Below are positions 1 through 9,518 of a DNA stretch of 64,000 bases, piece after piece. The notes under the pieces were generated by a model. It was given only the letters and a program-made list of their open reading frames with translations. It was not told the DNA's origin and did not search any database. Each line of letters begins with the position of its first letter. Position 1 is the stretch's first letter. Made by a program: the position numbers and the translations under genes. Origin of the DNA: Lachnospiraceae bacterium (GTDB taxonomy: Bacteria > Bacillota > Clostridia > Lachnospirales > Lachnospiraceae); the NCBI GenBank assembly GCA_029008875.1, contig JAQXJP010000035.1, positions 337,936-401,935 on the forward strand, given 5' to 3'.

Positions 1-131
1 TGGGCCAATGTTTTCAACAGATGCTAGTATACATGAATCCCCAAGGAGTGTCAACCCTTTTTTCAACTTTTCTCCAATCTTTTTCCTCCGCAATCCCTGC
101 AATGCAGGCCGCAGGTTGCAGGCACGGCGGC

Positions 132-794
132 TCAGGGAAAAATCTCCACCGTTCCCTCCACAAGGGCATAGGCAAGCGGCTCCCCCCAATCCATCTGCGC
201 GGCACCGCTGGTCTGCTCCGTGATTGCCTTGGCCACAGACTCCTTCATCTCCTCCGGCACCATCACATGGAGGGTCACATTCTCCGCATATTCCGAATCC
301 ACAATGGAGAGCTTCCTCTGCCCGAAAAGATACTGCAGTTTTCCCACCCCATTGTAATCCGTGCGGACAGATAAGCGATAGCCCCATGTCTTTTCCAGAA
401 TAAGGCTTGCCTCAAGTCCCTCCTGCACGGCCTTTTGGTACGCCCGCACCAATCCGCCGGTTCCAAGGAGCACGCCCCCGAAGTATCGGGTTACCACCAC
501 TGCGGTGTTGGTGATTCCCTCCTTCAGAAGCACATCCAGCATGGGCCGCCCCGCGGTCTGTGCCGGTTCCCCGTCATCCGAACAGCGGGTGATCTCCTGA
601 TGTTCCCCGATGACGAAGGCGGAGCAGTTGTGGCGCGCATCCCAATACTTTTTCTTCATCTCCGCAATGAAGGTAGCGGCCTCCTCCTCCGAATTGACCG
701 GGCGGACCGTAGCGATAAAACGGGATTTCTTCTCGACAATTTCTCCCACACCGCCCTCATATACAATTTTCACAGGAGTCGTTCCATCTGCCAT
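132..794 (-). CDS. YigZ/IMPACT family protein
   Basis: A 220-residue protein of the YigZ/UPF0029 family, cytosolic and of uncertain biochemical role; relatives (E. coli YigZ, eukaryotic IMPACT) have been linked to translation control. The family hallmarks are visible: SDDGEPAQTAG at about residues 72-82 and RYFGGVLLGTGGLVRAY at about 103-119. They are followed by a C-terminal region of about 75 residues matching the usual DUF1949 domain. Length is normal. The ATG start at 794 is preceded by only a weak purine-rich site. It stands alone, divergent from the penicillin-binding protein gene. The family call is secure; the function is not. Confidence 0.88.
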   Translation of the reverse strand: MADGTTPVKIVYEGGVGEIVEKKSRFIATVRPVNSEEEAATFIAEMKKKYWDARHNCSAFVIGEHQEITRCSDDGEPAQTAGRPMLDVLLKEGITNTAVVVTRYFGGVLLGTGGLVRAYQKAVQEGLEASLILEKTWGYRLSVRTDYNGVGKLQYLFGQRKLSIVDSEYAENVTLHVMVPEEMKESVAKAITEQTSGAAQMDWGEPLAYALVEGTVEIFP

Positions 795-985
795 AATTTG
801 TCATCACTTTCCGTTTTCATGGGTTTCTTCCTTAATTATATATCACACTTTGCTTTCCATTTTCAATCCTTGTGTGTCGAGATTTTTATCTTCCTATTTG
901 CTATAAATTTTGCTATAATATCAGCGTGTATACTTTTTTACACGTAGTACTTTAGAAAACAATATTGATTGCAAGGAGGCCTAAT

Positions 986-3574
986 ATGAATTACGGCAAA
1001 AAAGCCACCAGGCAGCGGGAGGCAAAACTCGACGCCAGGGGCAAAAAGATTCGTAAGAAATTCGGCGTATTCTTCGGCAAGGCAGTTTTGGTCTGCCTCC
1101 TGCTTTTGGCAGTTGTGGGAATCAGCTCCGGCATCGGCGTTTGGAAGGGAATCGTAGATTCCGCTCCTGATATATCTGCAATGGATGTAACACCAACCGG
1201 CTACTCTACCACCGTCTATTCCAGCGATGGAACAGAGATCGCCACATTGGTTGCATCCGGCGCGAACCGTAAGTATGCCACCATCGATGAAATCCCGCTG
1301 GATATGCAGCACGCATTTGTTGCGATTGAGGATTCACGATTCTACACCCACAACGGTATAGATCCAAAGGGTATTGTCCGCGCCGCGATCTCCGGTGTGG
1401 CAAACGGATTTCATTTTAATCAGGGTGCCAGTACCATCACCCAGCAGTTAATCAAGAACTCCGTTCTTGAGAGCAACTGGACCGGAGAGTTGTCCGGCAA
1501 GAGTTCCAAGCTGGAAAAAGTCCAGCGTAAGATTCAGGAGCAGTACCTGGCTGTGGAGCTGGAGAAAAAAGTCAACAACAAGGACTGGATTCTGGAGAAT
1601 TATTTGAACACCATCAACCTGGGCAACAATACCCTGGGTGTTCAGGCCGCATCCCTCCGCTATTTCGGCAAGGAAGTCTCTGAGTTAAATCTGTCCGAAT
1701 GCGCGGTTATCGCGGGAATTACCAAGAATCCATCCGCGTACAACCCGATTTCCCATCCGGACAAGAATGCGGAGCGCCGCGAGCTGGTACTGAATGCCAT
1801 GCTGGAGCAGGGCTATATCACCCAGGCGGAGTACGACGAAGCCATGGCGGACGATGTGTACGACCGCATCGCCAATTACAACGCGGACTACATCGATGAC
1901 GGCAACACCAACTCTTACTTCACCGACGCACTGATCGACGATGTGTATCAGGATTTGATTGATGCGGGATATACCAAGGCGGAAGCCTCCAAGCTTCTGT
2001 ATCAGGGAGGTCTGTCCATTTACTCCACACAGGATCTTGCGATTCAGCAGATCTGCGACGAGGAGGTAAATAACCAGAGCAACTATCCCACCGACCCGAA
2101 GTATTCCTTCAGTTTGTATTTCCAGGTGCAGAAGGCGGATGGCACGCTCAAGACCTACACCCACCAGAGCATGCTGGCCTACTATCAACAGTCCAACTCG
2201 AAATACAATATCAATTTCAGCACCGAGGAAGCGGCATTGGAAGCCATCGCGCAATTTGAATCCGACATCCTCGAGGAGGGCGACAGCATTATAGAGGGAA
2301 GCGAATCCATCGCCATCTCCCTTCAGCCCCAGGTTGCAATGACCGTTATCGACCAGTATACCGGAGAGGTTAAGGCATTGGTTGGCGGCCGCGGAAGCAA
2401 AGCGGGAAACCGTACCTTAAACCGTGCGACGGATACCACAAGACAGCCGGGATCCACCTTCAAGATTATCGGTTGCTACGCCCCTGCACTGGATGCGGGC
2501 GGGCTTACACTTGCGTCCGTGCAGGACAATGCACCCTACACAGTTGGCACCAAAACATTCAAGAATTACAATGACGAATATACCGGCTACACCACCGTGC
2601 GCCAGGCGATCACCCAATCCATCAACATTGTGACGGTGAAGACACTGGAGCAGATCGGTGTGGACTTGGGTTATGAATATGTGGAGAAATTCGGTATCTC
2701 AACCCTGTGCGAGGATGATCGCAACCTTGCACTGTCCCTGGGCGGACTTACCAACGGTGTCACCAACCTGGAGCTCACCGCAGCCTACGCAACAATCGCC
2801 AACGGCGGTGAATATATGGAGCCCAAATTCTACACCGTGGTGTACGACCACGATGGCAACATTCTGTTAGACAAGCGTGATACCCAGGAGACCCATGAGG
2901 TATTGAAAGATACCACCGCCTGGCTTCTCACCAGCGCAATGAGCGATGTTATGGTTGCCGGAACCGGTACCAGAGCTTACTTCGGAGCTTCCATGCCACA
3001 GGCCGGAAAGTCCGGTACCACCACAAGCAACCGCGATGCCCTGTTCGCAGGCTACACCCCTTACTACACCTGTGTTGTATGGGGCGGAAATGACGACAAT
3101 GCCGTTCAGGCCGGCAGCAACACCACCTACCCGAAAAACATCTGGCGTGAGACCATGAAACGAATTCACGCAGACCTGGAATACAAGGAGTTTGACAAGC
3201 CGGCAGGCATCACCACCCAGGTGGTATGTAACCAATCCGGACTGCTGCCGATTCCGGGTGTCTGCGAGGCAGACCCGAGAGGCTCCACCCTTATCACCGA
3301 ATATTTCGACATCGAGAACATGCCGAAACCGGAGGACGAAGTTTTCGGAGATGTGTATTGTAACCACCATGTGGCTCTGGATATCTGTACTTCATCGGGG
3401 CTCATCGCCGATTCCGGATGTCCGCAGGATCAAATCCAGCGAGCAATTTATCTGGTCGGCTTATCCGAGGGTTCCACAGCCTACTCCATGAACGCACCTC
3501 AAGAATTCTTGGATGCGCGATGCAATGTCCACGGAAGTGGCTGGAACTGGATCTGGGACAATCTGAACGATTAG
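986..3574 (+). CDS. Class A penicillin-binding protein (PBP1a-type transglycosylase/transpeptidase)
   Basis: Bifunctional peptidoglycan synthase of 862 residues, acting at the outer face of the membrane. It has a short basic cytoplasmic tail and one membrane segment (about residues 31-53). A GT51 glycosyltransferase domain follows, with EDSRFY at about 115, and then a transpeptidase domain with STFK (Ser490), SIN (about 545) and KSGTT (about 675). The ATG at 986 is chosen over an in-frame TTG at 965 because AAGGAGG at 973-979 lies inside that longer version and 6 nt before the ATG. A TATAAT box at 914-919 is a plausible -10 element. The gene is monocistronic and ends at a strong terminator. 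Confidence 0.95.
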   Translation: MNYGKKATRQREAKLDARGKKIRKKFGVFFGKAVLVCLLLLAVVGISSGIGVWKGIVDSAPDISAMDVTPTGYSTTVYSSDGTEIATLVASGANRKYATIDEIPLDMQHAFVAIEDSRFYTHNGIDPKGIVRAAISGVANGFHFNQGASTITQQLIKNSVLESNWTGELSGKSSKLEKVQRKIQEQYLAVELEKKVNNKDWILENYLNTINLGNNTLGVQAASLRYFGKEVSELNLSECAVIAGITKNPSAYNPISHPDKNAERRELVLNAMLEQGYITQAEYDEAMADDVYDRIANYNADYIDDGNTNSYFTDALIDDVYQDLIDAGYTKAEASKLLYQGGLSIYSTQDLAIQQICDEEVNNQSNYPTDPKYSFSLYFQVQKADGTLKTYTHQSMLAYYQQSNSKYNINFSTEEAALEAIAQFESDILEEGDSIIEGSESIAISLQPQVAMTVIDQYTGEVKALVGGRGSKAGNRTLNRATDTTRQPGSTFKIIGCYAPALDAGGLTLASVQDNAPYTVGTKTFKNYNDEYTGYTTVRQAITQSINIVTVKTLEQIGVDLGYEYVEKFGISTLCEDDRNLALSLGGLTNGVTNLELTAAYATIANGGEYMEPKFYTVVYDHDGNILLDKRDTQETHEVLKDTTAWLLTSAMSDVMVAGTGTRAYFGASMPQAGKSGTTTSNRDALFAGYTPYYTCVVWGGNDDNAVQAGSNTTYPKNIWRETMKRIHADLEYKEFDKPAGITTQVVCNQSGLLPIPGVCEADPRGSTLITEYFDIENMPKPEDEVFGDVYCNHHVALDICTSSGLIADSGCPQDQIQRAIYLVGLSEGSTAYSMNAPQEFLDARCNVHGSGWNWIWDNLND

Positions 3575-3595
3575 GGAACTGTCCCTTTATACGCG

Positions 3596-3623
3596 AAAAA
3601 GGAGCTGATTTTCAGCTCCTTTT
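3596..3623. terminator. Bidirectional terminator between PBP and CapA-fusion genes
   Basis: A 13-bp stem (3596-3608 with 3611-3623) with A-tract and T-tract on opposite sides, so it can stop the plus-strand PBP transcript and the minus-strand transcript arriving from 3672. Confidence 0.85.
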
Positions 3624-3671
3624 TTGTGCCCTTCTCCGGATTCCCTTCCCCCTGAGGGGAAGACTACAAAA

Positions 3672-6533
3672 TTACTCCCACAAGTCTCCCCACACAGTGT
3701 CACACAGATCAACCGCATATTCATAGGAAAAGGCAGAATCCTGATCGGCAATCCGATTCTGCGCGGCAAGCTCCGCTGTGTAATCGGACAAATTGTAGGT
3801 GGTAACCCCGCCAAATCCATCGCTGACATGGCAAACCAGGGCTTTTACCCCGTAGTCTGTGATGACGGCATTGCCATCCCCGTCACGGCCGATGGTAACC
3901 TGCGCCATTCCTCCCACCATGCGGTTGGCTGTTCCTGCCCCAGTTCCCGATGTCCAGTTCACAAAATTCCCGAGAGAATAATAAACCAGCATATCATTGC
4001 CGCTTTCCTCCTCGTGAAACCACTCAATGGGTTCAATCACATGGGGATGGGTTCCGATAACCAAATCCGCTCCGTTCTCTGCAAAAATCTGTGTCCACTT
4101 TCTCTGCATGGAGTCCGTGCCCAGATTGTACTCGGTTCCCCAATGGGGACAGACAATCGTAAAGTCCGCCAGTTCCTCCGCGTGCTGCAAATCTGCCACA
4201 ACCGCATCCTCCCGGAGCAGTTCCACGGCGTATGGCATATCCGACGGCAATTCGATTCCATTGGTTCCGTAGGTGTAATTCAATATGGCAATCTTGATTC
4301 CGTCCTGCTCATAGATAAAGAGATTATCCCGGTCCTCCTCACTGCCGTGAATTCCAAGCACAGCGATATCCGGATAGTTCTGGTCCCAGAAATTGACACA
4401 ATTTACAATCCCGCTCTTGCCCCGGTCCAGGGAGTGATTGGTACCGTGACAGATCACATCAAATCCGCTCTCCACCAATTCATCACCGATTGCGTAAGGG
4501 GCATTAAACGCAGGATAACCGGACACCCGAAGCTCCTCCCCTCCGATGATGACCTCCTGGTTTACCAAAGCCACATCCGCAGCCTCGATCTCCTCCCTTG
4601 TATGAGCAAATATGGCGGAGAAATCGTATTCCCCACCATCGGTTCTTGCACTCTCTTCCACCGGATCGTGGAGCAAAATATCCCCCACCATAATCAAGGT
4701 CACTTCCTCAGGTTCATTGCCTTGGGTTACACCCTCCGCCGTCCCCTTCTCCGGCTCGACGGCTCCCCGGGTATCAACCTGGGCATCCTCATTCAGGTCC
4801 TCAACCATCTCCAATTGCACCGCCAGACCATCCTCCATGGTCACTGCCTTGATGCGAATGTAAAAGGGGGTATCCTCCGGTTCGTAATAGTATTCCTTCC
4901 ACATTCCCAGGTAAGTGGGGCCGCTTATGTACATCATATATCCCGCGTCCGTGCAGGCATCACAGTACTGCGTCAGCGTATCCTCCGTCACCTCCATCCG
5001 ATATCGATAGGTACGGGTCGTGACATCGTCCTTGCTGTCCACCAATTCCGCATCGGGCCACACCTCATCCGGCAGTACTGCCTCCTCGAAACACCGGTTC
5101 AGCAATTCCAGCTGATTCCTGCTCTCCTTGTAAACCGACAGCCAGTTGTCTTCATTTCCCGATTGCCGCTGTACCGTCAGAATATTGATTGCAAAAATCA
5201 GCAGATATACCAGGAGCATGGCTCCTTTTATGAGATAGTACCGATTCCATTTCCTCGGTATTTTTTCATATTTTCCGATGGTCCATCCGTAATTTGCGTA
5301 ATCGAAGCGGGTACCGCAGTATTCGCAGGTGCTGCCCTCCAGAATGTTGATACTGCTGCCACAGCAATCACATTTGTACATTCGAATGGCGGACACCTTT
5401 TCCATGGCCACAGCCTCCCTGCATTCCAGAGAAAGCGCCACGTCCTCGTAAGCGGTTCGGATGCGGTCTTTTCGCAGCGTGGTAAGGCGAAGCCTTGCCA
5501 CCGCGTCCATGAAGAACTTATCCTGCTTGTGGGATACTTGGGTGATTTTCAGGCGGGTCATATCACAATCCACCACATCCTTATAGTCGGCCACAACATC
5601 CTGCAGGTTGCAGGTGGCAAAGGTCTGTATTCCCGGCCCTATATCTGTCAGGTGAATGCTGCGCAATTTGTATTCCAGATTTTGAAAAAACTCCGTGCCG
5701 GAAAAATTCTTGATTTTTGCCCTTGCGTATTCACCTCCGGTAAGCACCTCCTGATTCAGCCCCCACAGGATGATTCCGCTCACCAGATAAATCATCAAGA
5801 GGGCTATCAGACTCCGCACAGTGACCGGTACCGCATCCAGCGAGAATAAAAATGCAATCACCGTTCCGATAATCCCCATTCCGGAATCATGTCCCGAAGC
5901 CAGCATCAGAAAAATGACAAAGAACGTGACCGTACCCAGCAGGATAAATCCAACGGACAACAGCAACAGCACCCTCATGGTGTTGAGCATGGTCTGAACG
6001 ATTTTCTTGGGTATATTTTCCTCCATGGAGAATCCGGAGATCTTGGTCTCAAAATCATGCACCGAGAATTTGGTGCCGCAGGAATCACAGCCATCCGTAA
6101 AGCTGCTGACAGAGCCCACATATCCACAGTTGGGACAGCACACCTGTCCGTCCCGCACATCGGATTTCAGAAACCGGGCCGAAAAAATCTCCTTCTCCTT
6201 TTTCCTATGTATGCGCTTGCCGTTTTTATAGTAGCTGTGACACGCAGTCACCTCGGAGCTCCATTTTCCCACAATATCCGCCCCGTCGGATTCCACAGAA
6301 ATCTCCCCTTTTTTCCCTTCCGTCCGGCGCTTATCCTCTGTAAAAGTAACCTCCGCGGTCAGCCCCTTCTCCTGCAGTCGCTTCCGGCTCAATCTCATAC
6401 TCTGCCAGAAGGGCTGCGTGGTCTGTTCCATCAGTTCCCGCTCATCCGCGTTCCCCATGAAAAAGGCATTCCGAACCTGGGTAAAGCCCTTCAATTTTTG
6501 ATGCATTTCCCTTCGTATCTCTCTTTTGTCCAT
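3672..6533 (-). CDS. Zinc-ribbon/Tim44-like membrane protein fused to CapA-type metallophosphatase domain
   Basis: A 953-residue fusion. A first zinc ribbon (CPNC about residue 133, CDSC about 149) precedes several membrane segments (about 175-250). Next is a Tim44-like domain typical of Firmicute zinc-ribbon proteins, then a second zinc ribbon (CDCCG...CEYCG, about 390-410) and a further membrane segment. The last roughly 300 residues are a PGA_cap/CapA calcineurin-like domain with MVGDILLHD, NHSLD and GTHPHVIEP. CapA proteins belong to polyglutamate capsule synthesis, but no capB or capC is nearby, so that role is not supported here. The ATG at 6533 follows AAAGGA with 6-nt spacing. Its substrate is unknown. 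Confidence 0.85.
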   Translation of the reverse strand: MDKREIRREMHQKLKGFTQVRNAFFMGNADERELMEQTTQPFWQSMRLSRKRLQEKGLTAEVTFTEDKRRTEGKKGEISVESDGADIVGKWSSEVTACHSYYKNGKRIHRKKEKEIFSARFLKSDVRDGQVCCPNCGYVGSVSSFTDGCDSCGTKFSVHDFETKISGFSMEENIPKKIVQTMLNTMRVLLLLSVGFILLGTVTFFVIFLMLASGHDSGMGIIGTVIAFLFSLDAVPVTVRSLIALLMIYLVSGIILWGLNQEVLTGGEYARAKIKNFSGTEFFQNLEYKLRSIHLTDIGPGIQTFATCNLQDVVADYKDVVDCDMTRLKITQVSHKQDKFFMDAVARLRLTTLRKDRIRTAYEDVALSLECREAVAMEKVSAIRMYKCDCCGSSINILEGSTCEYCGTRFDYANYGWTIGKYEKIPRKWNRYYLIKGAMLLVYLLIFAINILTVQRQSGNEDNWLSVYKESRNQLELLNRCFEEAVLPDEVWPDAELVDSKDDVTTRTYRYRMEVTEDTLTQYCDACTDAGYMMYISGPTYLGMWKEYYYEPEDTPFYIRIKAVTMEDGLAVQLEMVEDLNEDAQVDTRGAVEPEKGTAEGVTQGNEPEEVTLIMVGDILLHDPVEESARTDGGEYDFSAIFAHTREEIEAADVALVNQEVIIGGEELRVSGYPAFNAPYAIGDELVESGFDVICHGTNHSLDRGKSGIVNCVNFWDQNYPDIAVLGIHGSEEDRDNLFIYEQDGIKIAILNYTYGTNGIELPSDMPYAVELLREDAVVADLQHAEELADFTIVCPHWGTEYNLGTDSMQRKWTQIFAENGADLVIGTHPHVIEPIEWFHEEESGNDMLVYYSLGNFVNWTSGTGAGTANRMVGGMAQVTIGRDGDGNAVITDYGVKALVCHVSDGFGGVTTYNLSDYTAELAAQNRIADQDSAFSYEYAVDLCDTVWGDLWE

Positions 6534-6656
6534 AACCAATCCTTTTCAATACATTAAATTTACCTGTATAAAGTATAATACGACTTGAATACGCAGGCAA
6601 CATCTTGTATGATTCTAGTGTTAACGACATGTGTTTCAAAAGAAAAGAGGGAAAAA

Positions 6657-7556
6657 ATGGACAATAATAATTTTAATTACCAACAGCCTCCATATCAGCA
6701 ACCGCAGTACCAGCAGCCGCAGTACCAACCATATCAGCAGCCGGAACCTCCCAAGAAAAAGCAGGGATTGGCAATCGCTTCCCTGATTCTTGGTATCGTG
6801 GGATTGACCATCTGCTGTTGCATGGGAATCATCCCGGGAATCATCGGATTGATTCTCGGTATCATCGCCGTAGCCTCCAAGCAGCAGGGCGGAAAAGGGA
6901 TGGCAATCGGCGGAATTATCACTTCCGCTCTGGCGATTCTGGTCAATATCATTCTGATTGTGGCAATGGTAAATGACGAGGACTTCCAGGAGGGATTCCG
7001 TGAGGGATTTGAGGAGTCTTACTATGAACAGACCGGAGAGCATTCCAGCTTCTACGAGGGTGACGACGACTATTATTACAACGACGATTATGACCTGTAC
7101 GCTTACACGGATGATGATGAGGATGATTACACCTCCTCCGGTGACCATTTCTGGGGAACCAATTACACCTGCGGAGACGACTCAACCATCTATTTCTTTG
7201 CGGACGGCACCTTCGCCTGGTACCTGGATGCGGAAGATTGGACAGACAATATCAAGGCCGGAACCTATACCGTTGTATTCGGTGCGGATGCCAGAGAGTT
7301 GTTGACCACGGACCTGGCAGAATACGGTGTAACCGCCGAGGAGCTGGATGATTTTAATGCCAGAAATGCCGGAAGCGAACTGTACAACGAGGAGAATCTT
7401 ACGGTGCTGATTCTCAACACCGAAGAGGTCATCTTGGACGGGGAATATTATACCGATCCTTACACCACCTACTACTATGGTTATTCCAATGAGGAAGGTT
7501 TTGACGGTGCCAACATGGACTCCGGCAACTACGCAACCTTCTACACCAATTATTAA
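6657..7556 (+). CDS. DUF4190-type membrane protein with Gln/Pro-rich head and acidic tail
   Basis: A 299-residue protein. The first 35 or so residues repeat Tyr-Gln-Gln-Pro units. Two or three Gly/Ile-rich membrane segments follow (about 45-115, DUF4190-like). The remainder is an extracytoplasmic domain rich in Asp, Glu and Tyr. The start at 6657 is favoured by the purine-rich stretch AGAAAAGAGGG just upstream; an in-frame ATG at 6585 lacks one. Function is unknown. The layout suggests a small membrane anchor with a folded or disordered surface tail. It stands alone with its own terminator. Confidence 0.8.
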   Translation: MDNNNFNYQQPPYQQPQYQQPQYQPYQQPEPPKKKQGLAIASLILGIVGLTICCCMGIIPGIIGLILGIIAVASKQQGGKGMAIGGIITSALAILVNIILIVAMVNDEDFQEGFREGFEESYYEQTGEHSSFYEGDDDYYYNDDYDLYAYTDDDEDDYTSSGDHFWGTNYTCGDDSTIYFFADGTFAWYLDAEDWTDNIKAGTYTVVFGADARELLTTDLAEYGVTAEELDDFNARNAGSELYNEENLTVLILNTEEVILDGEYYTDPYTTYYYGYSNEEGFDGANMDSGNYATFYTNY

Positions 7557-7568
7557 CGCGATTAACAC

Positions 7569-7597
7569 AAAAGAGCCCGGCCAAGCCGGGCTCTTTT
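7569..7597. terminator. Terminator after DUF4190 gene
   Basis: A perfect 13-bp stem (7569-7581 with 7585-7597) with a 3-nt loop, A-tract before and T-tract after. It is usable in both directions, so it may also stop the ammonium-channel transcript coming from 7657. Confidence 0.85.
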
Positions 7598-7656
7598 GCT
7601 GTATATACTACTACTAAGGGGATTAGATTTCACTAATCACTTAGGATTAGTGCATA

Positions 7657-9414
7657 CTACTCAACGTCCTGAAGTGCAGCGACGTCTTCCTCTCCGGTAC
7701 GTACCTTAACAACCTTGGCAACATCGTATACGAAAATCTTGCCGTCTCCGATGTGTCCGGTGTAAAGGGTCTTCTTGGCAGTTTCGATCACTGTCTCTAC
7801 CGGAATCTTGCTTACCACAACCTCAACCTTAATCTTCGGAAGGAGGGTAGCATCCAATTCAGCTCCACGGTACTTCTCGCCGGATCCCTTCTGGATTCCG
7901 CATCCCATAACCTGAGTTACGGTCATACCGGTGACACCGAGTTCATTCATAGCCTTACGCAACTTGTCGTAACGGCTGAGCTTTGCAATAATAACCACCT
8001 TGTGAATACCGGTAGATGGTGTCATGCCGACACTGGAGACTACCGGAACAGCAGCACTCTTCTGTGCGTCGGAAGCAACTGCATAATCGTCTGTTCCAAG
8101 GTCTGTGTTCTCGTTGACATCCATGACATCGCCGGATACATCCATGATGGAGAAGCCTGCGTATGCAGATGGAAGACCATGCTCGGTTGCATCAAGTCCT
8201 GTGATTTCCTCTTCCTCGGAAACGCGAAGACCAAAGATTGCCTTAATTACCAGGAATGTTATGGTAATGGTAACTGCTGCCCATGCCAATACGCTGACAA
8301 TACCGATGCACTGCAGTCCGAGAAGCTTGAATCCGCCGCCGTAGAAGAGACCTACCAGCTCATTTCCCCCTGCATCAGCAATAGCATATCCCGGAGCAGA
8401 GTTGGTTGCAAACAAACCTGTTGCGAAGGTTCCCCAGATACCATTCATAAAGTGAACTGCTACCGCACCAACCGGATCGTCGATGTGAAGCTTGTAATCC
8501 AGCAGCCATACGCCAAACACTACCAAAAGTCCTGCAACTGCACCAATCACGATGGCGCCAAAAGCATCGGTAACATCACAGGGAGCGGTGATGGCAACAA
8601 GTCCTGCGAGGGATGCATTCAAACACATAGATACATCGGGTTTGCCGTATTTTACCCAGGTGAAAACCATACATACAACGGTTGCTACCGCAGGAGCGAT
8701 TGTTGTTGTTACAAAGATGGAACCAAGTTGCTCTACAGAAGTTGCAGCAGCACCGTTGAATCCGTACCAGCCAAGCCAGAGGATGAAACATCCCAAAGCA
8801 CCGAGTGCCAGGTTGTGGCCGGGAATTGCGTTAACCTTGATAATCTTGTCGTCCTTATCCTTGGTGAACTTGCCAATTCTTGGTCCAAGGAATTTTGCAC
8901 CGATCAGAGCACACACACCACCTACCATGTGGATTGCACAAGAACCTGCGAAATCATGGAAGCCTATCTGAGCTAACCAGCCGCCTCCCCAGATCCAGTG
9001 TGCTTCAATCGGGTAAATCAATCCGGAAATCACTGCGGAATATACGCAGTAAGACAGGAATTTTGTTCTCTCTGCCATTGCTCCGGAAACGATGGTTGCT
9101 GTGGTAGCACAGAATACCAGGTTGAATACGAAGTTTGACCAATCAAAGTTTGCATAGGATGTGAAGATATCAAATCCCGGCTTTCCGATCAAACCGACCA
9201 TATCCTCGCCAAGCAAAAGGGAAAAACCGATCAGGATGAACATTACGGTACCAATACAGAAGTCCATCAGGTTTTTCATCAAAATGTTACCGGTGTTTTT
9301 GGCACGGGTAAAGCCTGCCTCCACCATTGCGAATCCGGCCTGCATCCAGAACACCAGCGCTGCTCCGATTAAAAACCAGACTCCGAAAATTACTCCACTA
9401 ATTTCTTCAGTCAT
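7657..9414 (-). CDS. Ammonium transporter with fused C-terminal P-II domain (Amt-GlnB)
   Basis: A 585-residue fusion. Residues 1 to about 425 are an Amt/MEP/Rh ammonium channel of about 11 membrane segments with HDFAGSCAIHMVGG and HWIWGGGWL. Residues about 470-585 are a complete P-II domain (KPF-like start, GMTVTQVMGCG, GDGKIFVYDVAKVVKVRTGEE). P-II normally blocks the channel from the cytoplasm when nitrogen is plentiful; here it is tethered. In the T-loop, Tyr46 is kept (EKYRGAE) but the uridylylated Tyr51 position is Leu. The ATG at 9414 follows AGGAGG; an upstream in-frame start has no such site. Downstream of glnN, behind a leader hairpin. Confidence 0.94.
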   Translation of the reverse strand: MTEEISGVIFGVWFLIGAALVFWMQAGFAMVEAGFTRAKNTGNILMKNLMDFCIGTVMFILIGFSLLLGEDMVGLIGKPGFDIFTSYANFDWSNFVFNLVFCATTATIVSGAMAERTKFLSYCVYSAVISGLIYPIEAHWIWGGGWLAQIGFHDFAGSCAIHMVGGVCALIGAKFLGPRIGKFTKDKDDKIIKVNAIPGHNLALGALGCFILWLGWYGFNGAAATSVEQLGSIFVTTTIAPAVATVVCMVFTWVKYGKPDVSMCLNASLAGLVAITAPCDVTDAFGAIVIGAVAGLLVVFGVWLLDYKLHIDDPVGAVAVHFMNGIWGTFATGLFATNSAPGYAIADAGGNELVGLFYGGGFKLLGLQCIGIVSVLAWAAVTITITFLVIKAIFGLRVSEEEEITGLDATEHGLPSAYAGFSIMDVSGDVMDVNENTDLGTDDYAVASDAQKSAAVPVVSSVGMTPSTGIHKVVIIAKLSRYDKLRKAMNELGVTGMTVTQVMGCGIQKGSGEKYRGAELDATLLPKIKVEVVVSKIPVETVIETAKKTLYTGHIGDGKIFVYDVAKVVKVRTGEEDVAALQDVE

Positions 9415-9432
9415 AATCTTTTCCTCCTTAAT

Positions 9433-9494
9433 AAAAAAAGCGACACATTTCCCGTTGGTCCACAGCTTCGTGGCTCGAAAAATGCGTCGCATTT
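9433..9494 (-). promoter_or_regulatory. Leader terminator/attenuator before amt-glnB
   Basis: On the minus strand an 11-bp stem (9490-9480 with 9450-9440, one G-U pair) is followed by seven U residues ending at 9433. Only 5 nt separate it from the ribosome-binding site (9422-9427), so no promoter fits between it and the gene. The 5' arm can also form a small hairpin of its own (palindrome 9480-9494), which would exclude the terminator. The hairpin loop contains a nested CCAC/GTGG stem. Either it trims expression from the upstream glnN transcript or it is a regulated attenuator. Confidence 0.7.
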
Positions 9495-9518
9495 TATACT
9501 TTTTTCAAATTCCCAATT

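Noticed and set aside
3624..5849. A 741-codon open frame on the plus strand
   Set aside because: It lies antisense to the CapA fusion gene, has no ribosome-binding site or recognisable domain, and arises from the codon bias of the real gene.
7620..7656. Short GATTAG/CTAATC repeats after the ammonium transporter gene
   Set aside because: A short stem is possible, but there is no T-tract and the strong terminator at 7569-7597 already serves the position.
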